A DNA stretch of 64,000 bases, from the NCBI GenBank assembly GCA_025084515.1, contig JAJAGP010000092.1:124001-188000 (forward strand). The letters run 5' to 3'. The stretch's first letter is position 1. Each line of letters opens with the position of its first letter. The translations under genes were made by a program, and so were the position numbers. Shown here one piece after another: positions 23,301 through 30,300 of the stretch. The DNA comes from Ancistrus triradiatus. Taxonomy: Eukaryota; Chordata; Actinopteri; Siluriformes; Loricariidae. The notes under the pieces were generated by a model. It had not been told where the DNA came from and did not search any database. It worked only from the letters and a program-made list of their open reading frames with translations.

Positions 23301-26300
23301 AATTGTCTTGTTAATGAGAGAGCTCAATTGAGAATGGCCAGACTGTATTGAGCTAAGAGCAAGGATACAGTAACTCAGATAATCCCAATGCATAATTGTG
23401 TTGAAAGGAAAAGCATCTCAGAAGGCAGAACATGTTGAACCTTGAGGCAGATGGACTTCAACAGCAGAAGACCACATCGAGACAGAAAGCTGAGGCTTCG
23501 GTGGGCAAAAGTGCTCACTAAACAAATGGAAAAAACATAGCCGGGTCTGAGGAGTCTTTATTTCTTCTGAACCACACTGTAGGCAGGGTCAGAACTTGGC
23601 CCAACAACTTGACTACACACACACAACCTGCCTTTTGTCAATGGTCCAGGGTGGTGCAGGTGGTGTACTGGTGTTTTCTTGGCACATTTTGGGCAAAAAC
23701 CAAGCAATCATTCTTCAAATGCCATAACACTCAATACTTTGAGTATTGTTGCTGACCATATGCATCCTTTCATGACCACAATTTACACATTTTCTAATGG
23801 CTACTTCCAGGATGATAAAGCACCACACCACAAAGCAAATGTCATCTCAAACTGGTTTCATGAACATGGCAATGAGTTCAGTGGTCCTCAGTGGTCTTCC
23901 CATTCACTAGATCTGAATCCAATAGAACACCTTTGAGATGTGGTAGAAGGGAGATCCACAGTAAGAAAGTGAACGTGAAAAATGCAGGAAGTGCAATCAA
24001 GCCATCAGGGAGCAGAATCTCAAAGGAATGTTTCCAAGACCTTGTGGAATCCATGTCATGACAAATTTGGCTGGTTTAGTAGTATTAGCATTCCTAATGA
24101 AGTGCTCGGTGAGCATACTATAAAAACATATGTACAAAGATTGTATCATGAATCAGATTGTGTACAAATGGAGGAAATTCAAGATCACTGTTACTCAGTC
24201 GACCAACAAAGATAATTGTCCACAAGGTCACAAAGGAACTAATGTTAAAATTCATGAGTTCACTATCAGGAGAACAGAGTGCAATGTATGGCAGAGTTCC
24301 AAGCAAAAAAACACTGTTCACCAAAATGAACACTGATACATGGACAATACAGAAGGCTATTGGAAAAACATTTTGTGGATGGATGAGTCCAAAGCAGAAG
24401 ATTTTGGTTTAATTAAGAAGCGATGTGTCTAGAGAAAGATACACACTACAGTATAAGAACTGTACTCATCTCCTGTGTGAGATGGTGGTAGTATGATGGT
24501 TTGGGCCTGTTTTTCTGCATCTGGGCCTGGCTGGCTTGCTGTCATACTTAATTATGAATTATATCAGCAATGCTAAAGGAAGCTGTCAGGACATCTGTCT
24601 GCGGACTGAATCTCAAGAGAATAAGAGTCATGCAGCATGATCCTAATCACAAGTCATTCTACCAAAAATGGTTAAAAAAGAAAAAAGGTTGATGTTTTTC
24701 TTTAATCTTGATTGTAATCCAATAGAAATTATGTGGAAGGAGTTTGTTTGAGGAATCCCACCAACATACCAGAGTTGAAGCTGTTCTGTAAAGCTCGGAG
24801 GGATTTTAGGGCTAAAATTGGATGACTGTTGTGGAGGACTGATCAGCAGTTAACATAAATGTTTAGATGAACAGATACTGAAAGCAAAGGTCTATGTACG
24901 CTACTTTTACTACTCAGAGATATGTAATATTGGATCATTTTCTTCAAAACAGTATATTATTTTTGTCTCATTTGTTTAGCTGGATTCTGTTGACCTAGTT
25001 TTTTTACTTGTGTGAATACCTGGTCATGTGTTAGCTCATATTTATGCAGAAAAATAAAAAATTCGAAAGGGTCCACAGACTTTCAAGTACCACTGTAAAT
25101 TAAATTTAACAGATTTTCACAACCAATGCTATAGTGAAAAATTCATGGATATTAACAGACACATTGACAGACAAATGTGTCTATAATCTATGGTGAGTTT
25201 CTAGTGATCATGAGTGACCATCTATAAGTGGTTTAAGGTCTTTGCTGACCTGTGCACACAGGTTCATCACCACTCCACTGTCGATCACCCTGGCACCGGC
25301 GGATAGTAGTATTCATGCCATTCTCCATGGTGTAACCGGCATGACAGCGCACCTCCAGAAGAGTGGAGAAAGAAGGAGATGGAGAGAGGAGAGCCACATC
25401 AAAGTGATCACCAGGGGGTAGAGGCCAAGGACATGTCCGCCCTGTTGATAGAGTTTTGGGGTGAAAATGCAGGGCAACACTTTATTTGGGTACTATAAAA
25501 GACATTTATGGATAATTAATTAAAGATTAAATGTGTCATTGTTATCACTGTGTTAATCCTTAGTGATTTAAGCTCCCTGGACAAAAAAATTGTCACCTTG
25601 CGTGTTTAAGGTGGTAACTCCAGGCTCTTGCAGATTGCGTGGCATAAAGATGTTCAGCTATAAATACCTGTGAGGTGTTTGACGGGATTCACAGATTGAG
25701 AAGAGGTGGCACAGTGCAGTGATTGTCTGGTTCTATGTGTGGAAAATAGATCGCAAAAGCAGATGATAATGATGAAAAGAGTGATGGAATCTGGGCGTGC
25801 CAAAGGCTATAGTGTGAAGGAAGTAGCTGAATTTGCAGAGGTGTCAAAGCTTATGGCCATACAGGTCTACCAGCAGTGGCAAAAATCCCAGTCTGTAGGA
25901 AATCCTCATCAGAACTGTGACCAAAAAACAAAACTGATGGACAGGGACCACCGGCGTGTTTCACGGCTTACTGATAAAAATCTATATGCTTCCAGGCAAG
26001 AATTGCTTCTAGGAGTTGACGGTCCTTCACAACCAATTTTGGGAAGAACATTCCGCAGGGAACTGCATACCATGAACATATGGAGCAGAGTGGCACACAA
26101 GCTCACTTCTGCTCACAAAGATGCCCGGTTACAGTGGGTGAAGACACAACAATTAGACAGTTCATGACTGGAAACGTGTTATTCGGTCAGATCAATCTAG
26201 ATTCTGCCTGTATGTGAATAATGCTAGGCGTTGTCCTCTTGAAAATCTATGGGACTACCTGGAATGCCAGCGAAGGTATCTACGAAATCCGGCCTAACTG

Positions 26301-29300
26301 CGTAATTCTTTGATGCAAGGGTGGCTGTACATTAATGCTGCCTACATCCGGAAAGATGTCCAGGTCATTGCCAAACCGAATGGCAGAGGTGACTAATTGT
26401 TTTGTCCGGTGGACTTATAAGCATGTGTATGAGTCATGTGTAGGTGCGAGTCTAACCTGGGGCCACACAGCTGAGACCACAATGTCCATCACACAAACAC
26501 TGCCGCTTGTTCCCACAATCTTGGTCCTCCTGGCACTTCTTAGGGCAGGTACCCTTCCTGTCATTACCCAGAATCCTGTCTGGGCACTGCTCAATTATGT
26601 CCCCTGCAGCATACATGAGAAACACACAAACAGGACAAACACAAAATGCTGCAATTAGTCTTCATTGATAATAAACATTAATATCAATAAGTGTATATGC
26701 CATGTTATCCTACCCCAGCAGGGACCTGGGTTCAAGATTTAGCTGTATGTTGTCAAATTTATATCTAAAGCATTTTTCCATGGACCATTGTCTCAAAGCA
26801 CTTTTACAAATATACTCACCAGACAAAAGAATAGTCACCGTGCATGTTTAAGGTGTTGGTCACCTCAGGCTCCTGCAGGTGCCGTTGCATGAGGATGACT
26901 GGGCTATAAATAGCTGCAAGGTGTGTGACGGGATTCATAGATTGACAAGAGGTGGTACAGTGCAGTGAATGTCTCGTTCGATGTGTAGAAAAGGGGTTGC
27001 AAAGCAGATGGTGATTGGCAAAAAGGAGCGATTGCAGTTGGGTGTGCCAAAAGTCATAGTGTGATGGAAGTCACCCTATGGACTGTGGTGGCCTAACGAC
27101 CAGAAGGTCCAGGGTTCAAATCCCACCTCTGCCAAGCTGCCTCTGTTGGGTCCTTGAGCAAGAACCTTAACCCACAATTGCTTGGATTGTAAGGTCATAT
27201 CAATTGTAAGTCTCTCTGGATAAGAGTGTCTGCTAAATGCTGTAAATGTAAATGGAAGTAGCTGAATTAGCAGGTGTATCGAAGCGTATGGTCGTACAGG
27301 TCTACAGGAAATTCTCATCAGAATTTGCATAGTATTACGTGCTGTTAAGTACGTTTCAGTCACAGGTGATTAATTTTTTGTCCAGTGAGTCAGGGGATAT
27401 CTAGGCCCAAAGCCCTAATTGAGCAAGACTAGGGTGACAGTGACAGAAACCTTGCGGGGACCAAGACTTAAAATGGGACCCAACATCATGGGGGCGCCAA
27501 GACGATACAGTATATTTAAAGGAGGTTATCTTTATACTGATACTTATCCTGTTCAAGACAGTCGTCACATGCCTACATGATTCACTGTGTCTGAGGAAGT
27601 TTAAGCTGGTCAGTGGACAATCCCTTGGCTATGAAAAAGCGGCCCATGTCCAGCCATGTCTGTCATCCCATGCAGGGATAATAGAGTAAAACGTAGATGT
27701 TGAGTCAAGTCAGATTTATTTTTGTAGTGCTTTTTACATTGGAGAATTGTCTCAAAGCAGCGTTAAATTTACATTTACAGCATTTAGCAGACGCCCTTAT
27801 CCAGAGCGACTTACGATTGATACAGTCTTACAATCCAAGCAATTGTAGGTTAAGGGTCTTGCTCAAGGACCCAACAGTGGCAGCTTGGCACAGTTGGGAT
27901 TTGAACCCTGGACATTGTGGTCCATAATCCAGTACCTTACCCACTAGGCTACCACAGTCCCAGATTTACAATTTTCTACGAGCAGCTTTACAATTATCAT
28001 CTTCTAAATGATGGGGCCAATCCCAAATTGTTGCCTAGGGCAACAGTGGCAAGAAAAACGGCCTAAACGATATAAGGAAGAAACCTTGGGAGGACCAAAA
28101 CTCAAAAAGGGGCCCATCCTCCTTGGGCAGCTTAGATGTTATACTGTATGTATAAATTAACCAAGTTATCTGGTAAAAATATGTTACAGCATTGTCATTA
28201 TACAGTGAGGTTTAAAAGTAACATTTGAGCCCTGAACATGCCATAGTCATCTGGGAAAGGGTTTATTAGGAATTTTATATTTTTAACAGGATTTTTTAAA
28301 CATTTAGAATTAAGAATTTGTACATTCAGTAAATAAAATGATCCTAACATTAGGTTTATTTACTTCACCAAATTTTTAATAATAATGAAAACTCTAAACA
28401 TGGACATACACCTACACTGTGGAGTTAACAATCTCCCATGTGGGAGCTGTGCTGAGAGTGAATGCTGCAGAAACATTATGTTCTCACAACACAGAGAGAC
28501 AGAACATAAAGAGAGAGACACTGCAAGGAATTTCCAGCGGTGTTACTGAGGTAATGTATTTTGCGATAGCACTGATGGACAATATATGTGTAAAAGGTTA
28601 GTGATCTTTTAAAACACTCTTACATACCTCAACTTATTGTGAATGTACATATTTTTGCTCAGACATGAATGATAAGTCAAAATAAGCAATATACAGTATT
28701 GTGCAAAAGTTTTATTTAACCATTAGACTGGACATACCATTGTATTATGAATGGTGTAATGACCATATATAATTTCTTTGTCTCTCTATTAGAATACAAC
28801 CAGAAAAATACAACAAATTTGTATGCAGTATTTTTAAAAAATCAGATAAAAACATCTTCTATAGGCTAGCGTGGCAAGTATTTCATGTGGCCTCTCCTTA
28901 CACTTAAGCAATAGCAGCATTTGTCAGCTTCATCCGGATGCCAATTTGACCCTTCTACAGTCTGAAGAAGCTTATTCAGGAATGGTCCTTTTGGAAGGGT
29001 AGAAGCCAAGAAACCACTTTGTTTTGGAATGGGAACAGGGGGGAAAGGCTAAGATATGCTAAAGCTCACAGAGGTTGGAATGAAGATCAGTGGAAAAGAG
29101 TATTATGGAGCAACAAATCGAAGTTTCACATTTTTAGGTCCATTCGTCCACAATATGTATGGTCATTATACCATTGCTAAAACAAATCTAATAGTGGCCT
29201 AAGACTTTTGCACATTACTGCATCTTTGTAAAAGGTGAGACAGAAGGTAAAAAAGGCAGGCAGCTGCGTTTAGGATATGCCATGCATTCAGAATGTGCAA

Positions 29301-29495
29301 TCATCCAATTATGTAGAAATTGTAAATATGTACATTGTATATGTAAAATCCATTTCCTACAGTAAAGGAAAACGTCTAGACATCCTTCAGTTTAAAGTGC
29401 AAACTCTTTCTCGCTCATTCACACTCACCTGACTGGAGGGACAGACTGCTGAGTGCCCACACACCCAGCAGAAGCAGCAAGAGAGACCTTTCCAT
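10544..29495 (-). CDS. APOH-like secreted WAP-sushi protein (whole gene, 8 coding exons)
   Basis: Joining exons 29429-29495, 26457-26603, 25250-25441, 13627-13747, 13455-13531, 11076-11255, 10751-10948 and 10544-10626 (minus strand) gives one open frame of 355 codons including TAA. All junctions use GT/AG and every phase agrees. Domain order: signal peptide (1-22), WAP-like eight-cysteine module (about 24-71), three sushi/CCP domains (about 72-265), then a domain with the cysteine pattern of beta-2-glycoprotein I domain V and a C-terminal tail with a final Cys. Family knowledge: APOH is a plasma protein that binds anionic phospholipid through domain V. Human APOH has five sushi domains and no WAP module, with similar length (345 residues). 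Sequons NTT, NQT, NGT and NVT suggest N-glycosylation. I infer an apoh relative; orthology is unproven, so no symbol is given. The largest intron (13748-25249) holds LINE, Tc1 and gypsy insertions. Confidence 0.85.
10751..10948 (-). CDS. APOH-like gene, exon 7: APOH domain V
   Basis: Acceptor ..CCGTTCAG|CCTCC, donor CCTTG|GTTAGAC; phases 1-1. Encodes T-S-C-P-V-P-A-K .. V-A-H-G-E-N-V-T-F-F-C-K-H-P-H-K-Y-C-S-F-T .. E-T-C-F-D-G-Q-L-P-A-P-S-C-Y-L. The H-G-x-x-V-x-F-F-C-K .. K-x-C-S-x-T .. C-x-D-G .. P-x-C pattern is specific to APOH domain V, the phospholipid-binding domain, and identifies the family. The Lys-rich loop of mammals (K-N-K-E-K-K) reads K-H-P-H-K-Y here. Sequon NVT. Confidence 0.93.
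11076..11255 (-). CDS. APOH-like gene, exon 6: sushi domain 3
   Basis: Acceptor TTGTAG|GTATGT immediately follows a long TG repeat; donor TCGAA|GTAAGG; phases 1-1. Encodes M-F-C-P-P-P-V-E-V-T-H-G-Y .. Y-Y-L-C-K-K .. L-L-D-G-P-N-Q-V-T-C .. N-G-T-W-S-T-L-P-S-C-R. The L-D-G-P, N-x-x-W and L/M-P-S-C elements are close to domain IV of human APOH. Confidence 0.92.
11259..11324. repeat. (CA)n microsatellite abutting a splice acceptor
   Basis: About 32 CA units on the plus strand, read as TG repeats on the sense (minus) strand of the APOH-like gene. It ends just before TTGTAG, so it forms the whole would-be polypyrimidine tract of the exon 6 acceptor. See findings. Confidence 0.95.
11325..12009. other. 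Intron 5 interior, AT-rich
   Basis: Very AT-rich sequence (ATATTATAATATT-type runs at 11450-11600). Apart from lying between exons 6 and 5 of the APOH-like gene, nothing is recognised. Confidence 0.5.
12010..12600 (-). mobile_element. LINE (L2/CR1-type) reverse transcriptase fragment
   Basis: Minus-strand translation, across frameshifts, shows the C-terminal part of a non-LTR reverse transcriptase: the N-L-G-V-I-F-D-like start near 12540, a D-T-Q-V-L-V-Q-like block near 12415, Y-C-N-A-L-L-A-G-like at about 12360-12385 and R-F-K-T-L-M-L-A-like near 12250. Long 5' portion absent, frame disrupted; typical 5'-truncated dead LINE. Confidence 0.7.
12712..12897 (-). repeat. Dispersed repeat family VIII
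   Basis: Minus-strand copy of a fish repeat that opens TCAAGTCAGATTTATTTATA and carries TAGCGCTTTTTACAATG, CAATCCCAAATTGAGCAAGC and GGAAAAACTGCC. Other copies: 26745-27500, 27700-28145 and 49502-49735. Class not known to me. Confidence 0.7.
13455..13531 (-). CDS. APOH-like gene, exon 5: second half of sushi domain 2
   Basis: Acceptor ..CTTTTGCAG|ATCAGTG, donor TGTCACC|GTAAGG; phase 2 in, phase 1 out. Supplies E-N-F-C-H-E-N-Q-T-W-S-S-P-H-P-I-C-H, the third Cys, the conserved Trp and the fourth Cys, completing the domain begun in exon 4. Sequon NQT. Confidence 0.88.
13627..13747 (-). CDS. APOH-like gene, exon 4: first half of sushi domain 2
   Basis: Acceptor ..CTTTTCAG|GTAGGAG, donor GCTGG|GTGAGAG; phase 1 in, phase 2 out. 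Encodes a short linker and V-S-C-P-L-P-E-D.. up to I-Q-Y-H-C-A-A-G, the first two Cys of the domain. An intron inside one sushi domain just after the second Cys is a known arrangement in complement-type genes. Confidence 0.88.
13960..14460 (+). mobile_element. Tc1-like transposon family X, fragment
   Basis: The terminal part (14398-14450: GCAAGACCCAGTGTCTAATC.. then CACACCTGTAA..CATTTACAT) is nearly the same as 54624-54680. The rest looks like degraded N-terminal transposase sequence. No intact frame. Orientation uncertain. Confidence 0.5.
14580..15005 (+). mobile_element. Tc1-like transposon family IV, 3' fragment
   Basis: Plus-strand remnants of the catalytic half: TATCAAATGAGCATTGTT, GACCACAGTCTACCCATC, CCAATTCATTAGAGCACC (S-P-D-x-N-x-I-E-H-type motif with the third catalytic Glu), ending AAGTGGCCAGTGAGTGTA, the family terminus. 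Multiple stops. Confidence 0.75.
15340..15553 (+). repeat. DANA/Mermaid-like SINE, 3' portion
   Basis: Carries GTGTGCCCTGCGATGGACTG, GGTTCCTGCC.. and the tail CGCAATAAGTGGGTATAGAATATGAATG. The tRNA-like head is lost. Confidence 0.75.
15632..17210 (-). mobile_element. Tc1-like transposon family II, near full length, inactive
   Basis: Long inverted termini: CAGTGGGGCAAAAAAGTATT at the left and the inverse at 17190-17210, both flanked by TA; total 1579 bp. Minus-strand transposase blocks lie in three frames: HTH start at 16632-16844 (M-A-K-T-K-E-L-S-K-D-T-R-K-K-I-V-D-L-H-Q-A-G), middle at 16450-16710, and the C-terminal block at 15843-16220 (M-N-R-A-M-Y-R-E-I-L, Q-S-P-D-L-N-L-T-E-N-V-W). At least three frameshifts make it inactive. 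Confidence 0.92.
17211..18057. other. Unassigned intron sequence
   Basis: Between a Tc1-like element and the truncated gypsy element. A 138-codon frame at 17391-17807 has no recognisable motif; hydrophobic residues reflect T-rich DNA. I see no gene. Confidence 0.4.
18051..18965 (-). pseudogene. gypsy integrase remnant
   Basis: Pieces in different frames: an HHCC-like zone (18607-18965), S-S-C-G-V-C-V-Q-A-K-T-P-R (18690-18730), and the end of the catalytic core at 18051-18524 (S-S-G-Y-H-P-Q-T-N-G-Q-C-E-R-S-N-Q-E-L, carrying the final catalytic Glu) followed by A-V-D-H-W-F-R-R-S-E. The sequence then leaves the element. C-terminal domain lost. Confidence 0.88.
18946..19914 (-). pseudogene. gypsy reverse transcriptase-RNase H segment
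   Basis: Continues the polymerase after the TGA at about 20023: M-P-F-G-L-A-N-A-P-S-V-F-Q, the catalytic V-V-Y-L-D-D-I-L-V-Y-S near residue 35, the thumb, then RNase H starting F-V-L-E-V-D-A-S-S-T-G-V-G-A-V-L with V-L-T-D-H-K-N-L-E-Y at its end. Catalytic residues of both domains are present; the segment is dead because of the upstream stop and downstream frameshifts. Confidence 0.92.
20023..21435 (-). pseudogene. gypsy gag C-terminus, protease and RT start
   Basis: From about residue 30 this open stretch carries the rest of capsid (G-R-R-S-A-A-D-Y-A-L-S-F-R-T-L-A), a degenerate zinc knuckle (C-C-Y-C-G-S-D-R-H-L-C-P-A-C), the aspartic protease motif A-L-I-D-S-G-A-Q-G-N-F-I, and the first part of reverse transcriptase (F-F-F-V-P-K-R-D-G-G-L-R-P-C-I-D-Y-R). 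It ends at an in-frame TGA near 20023, where related elements usually have Trp before K-L-D-L-R, so a TGG-to-TGA change is likely. Gag and Pol in one frame is typical of the sushi-like group. Confidence 0.9.
21267..21847 (-). pseudogene. gypsy gag N-terminal region, frameshifted
   Basis: The ATG at 21847 follows the LTR by 20 nt. Residues 1-125 include a coiled-coil-like stretch (L-A-D-L-R-A-Q-I-Q-E-V-V-Q-A-V) and a capsid start (D-K-Y-D-G-D-P-E-R-C-E-G-F-L-L-Q-C). The frame shifts near 21500-21530, where the capsid continues (A-L-I-I-S-L-L-T-G-R-A-L-E-W-A) in another frame, and shifts again near 21340-21400. No functional Gag can be made. Confidence 0.85.
21867..22130 (-). repeat. 5' LTR of the gypsy element
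   Basis: On the minus strand it starts TGTCACGCCC and ends GCGTTACA (TG..CA ends), 264 bp. It contains TATAA at about 22012-22016 and AATAAA at 21923-21928, so U3, R and U5 can be placed: the start site should fall near 21988, and R ends shortly after the AATAAA. No second LTR was found, so the boundaries rest on the TG..CA ends and the position of gag. Confidence 0.7.
22131..22193 (+). repeat. DANA/Mermaid-like SINE tail
   Basis: GGCACCAGTTT..AACCCTGACCAGGATTAAGTGGATAAGAAAATGAATG: the classic 3' tail. It abuts the 5' LTR, so the gypsy element may have inserted into a SINE. Confidence 0.75.
22194..23030. other. Intron sequence without recognised feature
   Basis: AT-rich. Short frames here have no motif. 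Nothing further seen. Confidence 0.45.
23031..24119 (+). mobile_element. Tc1-like transposon family IV, degraded
   Basis: Starts near GTGCACTTTATTAGGAACAC and ends CCTAATGAAGTGCTCGGTGAGCATA, both diverged family IV termini. Transposase fragments: Q-A-G-L-S-I-S-I-T-A-D-L-L-like near 23170, and at 23679-23936 Y-F-Q-D-D-K-A-P-H-H-K-A with S-H-S-L-D-L-N-P-I-E-H-L, the second and third catalytic blocks. Broken by stops. Confidence 0.82.
24120..25095 (+). mobile_element. Tc1-like transposon family I, 5'-truncated
   Basis: Adjoins the previous element directly. Transposase remnants from TACAAATGGAGGAAATTCAA through TGGATGGATGAGTCC (first catalytic Asp block) to the right terminus ..CTTTCAAGTACCACTG|TA. 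The left terminus is missing. Confidence 0.85.
25250..25441 (-). CDS. APOH-like gene, exon 3: sushi domain 1
   Basis: Acceptor ..ATCAACAG|GGCGGACA, donor GCACAG|GTCAGC, phases 1-1. Encodes G-R-T-C-P-W-P-L-P-P at the start, then E-V-R-C-H-A-G-Y, R-R-C-Q-G and W-S-G-D-E-P-V-C: the four Cys and the Trp of a complete sushi/CCP module in one exon. The opening G-R-T-C-P resembles the start of mature human APOH domain I. Contains sequon NTT. Confidence 0.9.
25573..26414 (+). mobile_element. Tc1-like transposon family VII, partly open N-terminal frame
   Basis: Left end CTCCCTGGACAAAAAAATTG and right end near 26414 (..TTGTTTTGTCCGGTGGAC) are inverted. The frame 25706-26167 (153 codons) reads like a Tc1 DNA-binding half: S-V-K-E-V-A-E-F-A-E-V-S-K and L-T-D-K-N-L-Y-A-S-R, then L-T-S-A-H-K-D-A-R-L-Q-W. 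The catalytic half is deleted. Confidence 0.8.
26457..26603 (-). CDS. APOH-like gene, exon 2: WAP-like eight-Cys module
   Basis: Acceptor ..GCTGCAG|GGGACA; donor CCCCAG|GTTAGA; phase 1 on both sides. The 48 codons contain eight cysteines: C-P..(12)..C-P-K-K-C-Q-E-D-Q-D-C..C-L-C-D-G-H-C-G-L-S-C-V-A-P. This resembles a whey acidic protein four-disulfide core (x-D-x-D-C .. C-C .. G-x-C-G-x-x-C-x-x-P), but the usual adjacent CC pair is C-L-C and the spacing from the second to third Cys is short. WAP domains are often protease inhibitors or antimicrobial; function here is unknown. Being a symmetric 1-1 exon, it could be gained or skipped without breaking the frame. Confidence 0.8.
26813..27391 (+). 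mobile_element. Tc1-like transposon family VII, itself split by a SINE
   Basis: Left end ACTCACCAGACAAAAGAATA and right end TTAATTTTTTGTCCAGTGAG are inverted. The start is closely similar to the copy at 25573. A SINE sits at 27079-27254. Most of the transposase is deleted. Confidence 0.8.
27079..27254 (+). repeat. tRNA-derived SINE with L2-type tail
   Basis: Head with GTGGTGGCCTAACG and B-box-like GGTTCAAATCC, body CTGTTGGGTCCTTGAGCAAG, tail GGATAAGAGTGTCTGCTAAA then TGTAAATGTAAATG. Confidence 0.85.
27700..28145 (+). repeat. Dispersed repeat family VIII, split by a SINE
   Basis: 27700-27765 (GTCAAGTCAGATTTATTTTT) and 27964-28145 (CCAATCCCAAATTGTTGCCT, ACCTTGGGAGGACCAAAACT) form one copy interrupted by the SINE at 27766-27963. 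Confidence 0.8.
27766..27963 (-). repeat. tRNA-derived SINE with L2-type tail
   Basis: Complete minus-strand copy, from TGGGACTGTGGTAGCCTAGT at the head to the TGTAAATGTAAATT tail. Confidence 0.85.
28694..29220 (+). mobile_element. Non-autonomous DNA element family VI
   Basis: CAGTATTGTGCAAAAGTTTT at the left, GGCCTAAGACTTTTGCACAT at the right. It is 527 bp and co-linear with 6655-7180. Contains transposase traces (GAGCAACAAATCGAAGTTTC). Confidence 0.75.
29429..29495 (-). CDS. APOH-like gene, exon 1: signal peptide
   Basis: The ATG at 29495 opens M-E-R-S then six Leu, G-V-W-A-L-S-S-L-S-L-Q-S: a charged start, a strongly hydrophobic core and a polar end, a typical signal peptide. It ends TCA G|GTGAGT, a near-consensus donor, leaving phase 1. 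No in-frame alternative start follows. Any 5' untranslated exon and the promoter would lie right of 29495 and were not recognised. Confidence 0.85.
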
Positions 29496-29984
29496 GATTG
29501 CCTAAAGCGCACGGCGGATCATATGAGGGCGTAAAAGGGGACGAGGGGTCTATAAAGATGGGAAGAGGGGAAGGAGGGGGTATCAGGATGGGGTGATGGT
29601 GAAGGCGGAGTGGAGCAGAGGGCACTTGCAGAAGCACACTCACACACATACGCACACACATCTGGTTTGTGTTTTGAAGACTTGGTTAATTTTCCTAGTA
29701 AAAAGACCTTTCACCCAATTCTTTTAATGCCTGCTGAGCAAAAACAGTCACCCACACATTGTAACAGTGACACACACAGATATCCAAAGATGCACAGGCA
29801 GAGGTCCTCTCACCCACAAAACATACAAATATCCTCAGAGACTCTAAATCTGTCATCCAGACAGGAACCTCGCATTTACTCATTCTTTACATAAACACAT
29901 ACACATAAACACATCCAAGTCCCAAAGTGTGATAACTGTCTTTCTCTAATCAATAAATCACATCAGTAAATAAATAAAATGAAT

Positions 29985-30300
29985 GTATGACAGGGAAATA
30001 ATTGGACTACAGCAGCAGAAGACCAAACTGGCTGCCACTCCTGTCAGCTCAAAAATCGGAGAATAGAAGATCGAAAAAACACTGCATTGTCTGATGAGTT
30101 TTACAAACAGTTTAAGTTAAAAGTCTATAGAGTTTGGACCAATCTACAGTCAGACAGATGATGTGTAATTGGAGGAGATTCAATAACATTGATACCTTCT
30201 CCATGAGTGGTTGACCAACAAAGATCATTCCAACAGCAAGACATGAAATAGTCAGTGAGGTTACAAAGGAACCCAAATAACTTCTCATGCCACATAACCA
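29985..30300 (+). mobile_element. Fragments of Tc1-like families IV and I side by side
   Basis: 29985-30110 resembles the mid transposase of family IV (AGCAGCAGAAGACCAAACTG, GCCACTCCTGTCAGC). 30120-30300 resembles the family I HTH linker (GAGTTTGGACCAATCTACAG, TTGACCAACAAAGATCATTC). Both heavily decayed. Confidence 0.55.

Larger units (their letters stand above)
26745..27500 (+). repeat. Dispersed repeat family VIII, split by a Tc1-like element
   Basis: Left part 26745-26812 (ATTGTCTCAAAGCACTTTTA) and right part 27392-27500 (CCTAATTGAGCAAGACTAGG, GGACCAAGACTTAAAATGGG) are the two halves of one family VIII copy (compare 49502-49735). They are separated by the insertion at 26813-27391. Confidence 0.75.

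Noticed and set aside
13748..25249. An extra sushi exon to bring the APOH-like gene to five sushi domains
   Set aside because: I found no minus-strand exon with C..C..W..C pattern and phase 1-1 splice sites in this intron; the joined frame is complete without it.
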